Assembly (NCBI GenBank): GCA_022316685.1
Contig: JAKJHU010000033.1
Location: 5,675,321-5,739,320, forward strand
Direction: 5' to 3'
Origin: Progne subis subis
Lineage: Eukaryota > Chordata > Aves > Passeriformes > Hirundinidae
Length of the DNA stretch: 64,000 bases
Numbering within the stretch: the first letter of the stretch is position 1; each line of letters starts with the position of its first letter. A program made the translations under genes and the position numbers. The notes under the pieces are model-generated. The model was not told where the DNA came from. It did not search any database and worked only from the letters and a program-made list of their open reading frames with translations. Shown here piece after piece: positions 61,861 through 64,000 of the stretch.

Positions 61861-64000
61861 TTTAAGAAGTCTGACCATTTATCTTTGTTTGAATTTATAA
61901 AATGTACTATACCTGAAAACTCATCATCTGTTCATTACTCCTCCATGTTATTTCTTTCCTTTTGTGAGCAATCTTTTGCTTGATTACAATTAATCTGGTT
62001 ACAGATTAATTTTTATTCTGATTACAGACAAGTCTTAGAAGTTCATTCAGTTTAAACTACTCACTGGATCCTTGCATTTGCAACTCGCTATCTGAATATC
62101 AGCAGGTTTTTTTCCACCTTTTCTCTGCTCTCTCTAATCCGAACACTTGTTTGAGGTTTTCTACCTCATGTCTCAGTTTCTACAATACACCATGTTAGTT
62201 ACAGAATCCTGTCTCAAATGTGACTCTGGCAGGTGTTGATTTTACAGTCCAAAGGCTGGTGACTGAAACATGACTTTCTAGAATCCAGGTGCCAGCTCTC
62301 CCTGCTTGTTGGTATCAGCCTTTACATATTTCACTGTGCCTCTCAGCCTGGTCATTTCCTATTTGTGAGATTCTATTAATTTTCAAGATACAAACTCCAG
62401 CCTCTGGGTTTTTTTTTTAATCTTTCTGCACCATTACCCACTATTACTCTTGCAAATATTGCACAGCTAGGTTCTGAGGCTCCCCCTAATTTTTCAAAAG
62501 GATTTTCTCATCAACACTGGCAAAACCTTTCTTACACCACTGAAATGTCATCAACTTTTAGGCTCTCCTGGACTAAGATCACTCACTCCTACATCAATAA
62601 TATCTCACTGTTTTCTGTCAGACTCTGGCTGCTGGCTGTGCTGTGCCATTTGGTGCCTGGTGTTGTCCATCAGTTGTAAAGTCTCATTGTTAGCTCTCCA
62701 TGGACATGGGATTTTCTTCTCTTCATGTGTTTACACAGCACGCAGTGCCACGGAGTTTTTCCTGAGAACTGTGGTAATATAAATGGTAATAACAGTTCGT
62801 ATGACAGGTTTATTTCTCTGGCAGTGCTTAATCTTAGCAGAACAGCTTTTAAAATTGATTTGGGAGCCAGAAGGATAAAATAGGTGACTAGTACAAAACA
62901 TTAATTTCTGCTTCCATCATTCCAATGTCTTGATTTTGCCTACGCGTTTGTAGATAAATCTCCCATGGCTTGTCCCACTGAAGCTTAAGCAATGTATAGG
63001 AAAATAAATTTTAAAAGACCTTCCTGAAGTGGGAGAATTTTGTCCTTAGTCCAGGAATTCCAGAAGGGCACATGGAGTTCAGCTGAGCTGGATGTCTGTG
63101 CAGGTTCAAATCCTAGAGGATCCAAAGATTTTATCATGCTTTTAATAGGGATAGGGAAGTTTAATCACATACTGAAAAAATGTTGAAGTTGGCTAGAGAT
63201 GCATTTGCCTTCATGATATTTCTTGGCTTTTTTTCTCCTCTAGTGGATGAGCAGACAATTGATAAAAAACACAGGAGCATCACACATGGGGCTTGATCCT
63301 GTGGTGTGACCTCTGACTTCCTCCAAAACACAGCAGATCCTACATATGTGAGGGAAGGGATGAGCCTTCCCTCTGTGGGCTGCTGCAAAGGGCACATTTG
63401 CAGTCTTTGGGAGGCAAATTTTGTGGCTGTGTTTAATTCCCATAGAACTACAGTCCATGGCCTTGGAAAAGCCACCAGGCTGCCCCTGTTACCTTATGTG
63501 GGGATCTGAGTGACTGATTAACACCTACCTGACTTTTTGGCACTGAACATCTGGAAGGTCACAAACAATTTCCTGGATTTAATTTGAAGGATCAAGACTG
63601 TGGCAGAAGGATTCAACCTCCTCAGCCACAGACCTTCTGTTCTGTATAAGCTGTTCTTTGCACACTTCTCCACACTCAGCATCAGAAGCTGCTTCCCATC
63701 ATTCCCATAACCTTTGCTGCCTGTGCTCCCACTGTTCCTGCAGGCTCCCAGGTCCCTCTGGCAGGGAGAAGCTCTTGGTAGTTTGGACCACGGGTTGTTT
63801 GTTCTGAGCAAAGGCAGTAGTCAAAGGCCTGTTAGCACCAGTTAAAGGACACTCTTCTGTGGGAAGCCTTTCTCAGCAGACAAGGAAGATGCAGTGACCT
63901 CCCATTTGCTGCTGTCACTGCCAGGACTTTGCTGCAGTTCATGGAATAAGTGATGAATAAGTGATGATTTCACCTTCAGTGCTGCAGAGCTGCAGCCCAG

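Larger units (their letters stand above)
50739..64000. other. Right intergenic region, no gene recognised
   Basis: Apart from two CR1 fragments, a poly(A) run and a probable L2-like relic, no gene was found. Open frames are short (up to 135 codons) and lack family motifs; the longest covers the L2-like relic. Two frames preceded by acceptor-like AG (52403 and 59722) are reported as findings. In human the next plus-strand gene is ADRB1, a single-exon receptor; nothing like its seven membrane segments appears here, so it is probably further right. Confidence 0.55.

Noticed and set aside
50739..64000. Search for ADRB1
   Set aside because: Expected beyond NHLRC2 from human gene order, but no long single-exon frame with seven membrane segments is present.

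Overview
The window is vertebrate nuclear DNA, most likely from a bird. The evidence is two split genes with GT-AG introns, several CR1 retrotransposon tails with the ATTCTATG-type 3' end typical of avian genomes, a CpG-rich divergent promoter, and proteins that align along their length with vertebrate DCLRE1A and NHLRC2. The species cannot be fixed from the sequence alone. The DCLRE1A-NHLRC2 head-to-head pair is a known vertebrate arrangement (human 10q25).

Layout. 1 to about 8.3 kb: intergenic, no recognisable exon. 8.3-23.5 kb, minus strand: DCLRE1A (SNM1A), nine coding exons that join in phase into a 969-residue DNA interstrand-crosslink-repair nuclease. 23.5-24.77 kb: shared 5' region, with a 38-bp GC-rich minisatellite on the DCLRE1A side and a CpG-dense promoter carrying E2F-like and kappaB-like sites. 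24.77-49.6 kb, plus strand: NHLRC2, eleven coding exons that join in phase into 726 residues, the same length as human NHLRC2. 49.6-64 kb: 3' UTR, then intergenic DNA with CR1 copies, a likely ancient L2-like LINE relic, and short sequences I could not assign. Human neighbours PLEKHS1 (left) and ADRB1 (right) were looked for and not seen.

I worked out the exon boundaries from splice sites, phase and conserved protein segments as I remember them; no alignment was run. Both genes close perfectly in phase (2910 and 2181 nt). NHLRC2 intron 9 needs a GC-AG splice pair, and NHLRC2 exon 5 ends at a weak GT donor. The two genes probably share promoter DNA, but their products work separately: DCLRE1A in nuclear crosslink repair, NHLRC2 in a cytosolic thioredoxin-like/NHL-propeller role whose biochemistry is poorly defined. 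I found no new gene system. The most notable items are the promoter minisatellite, the GC-AG intron, and a pair of similar noncoding motifs in the right flank.
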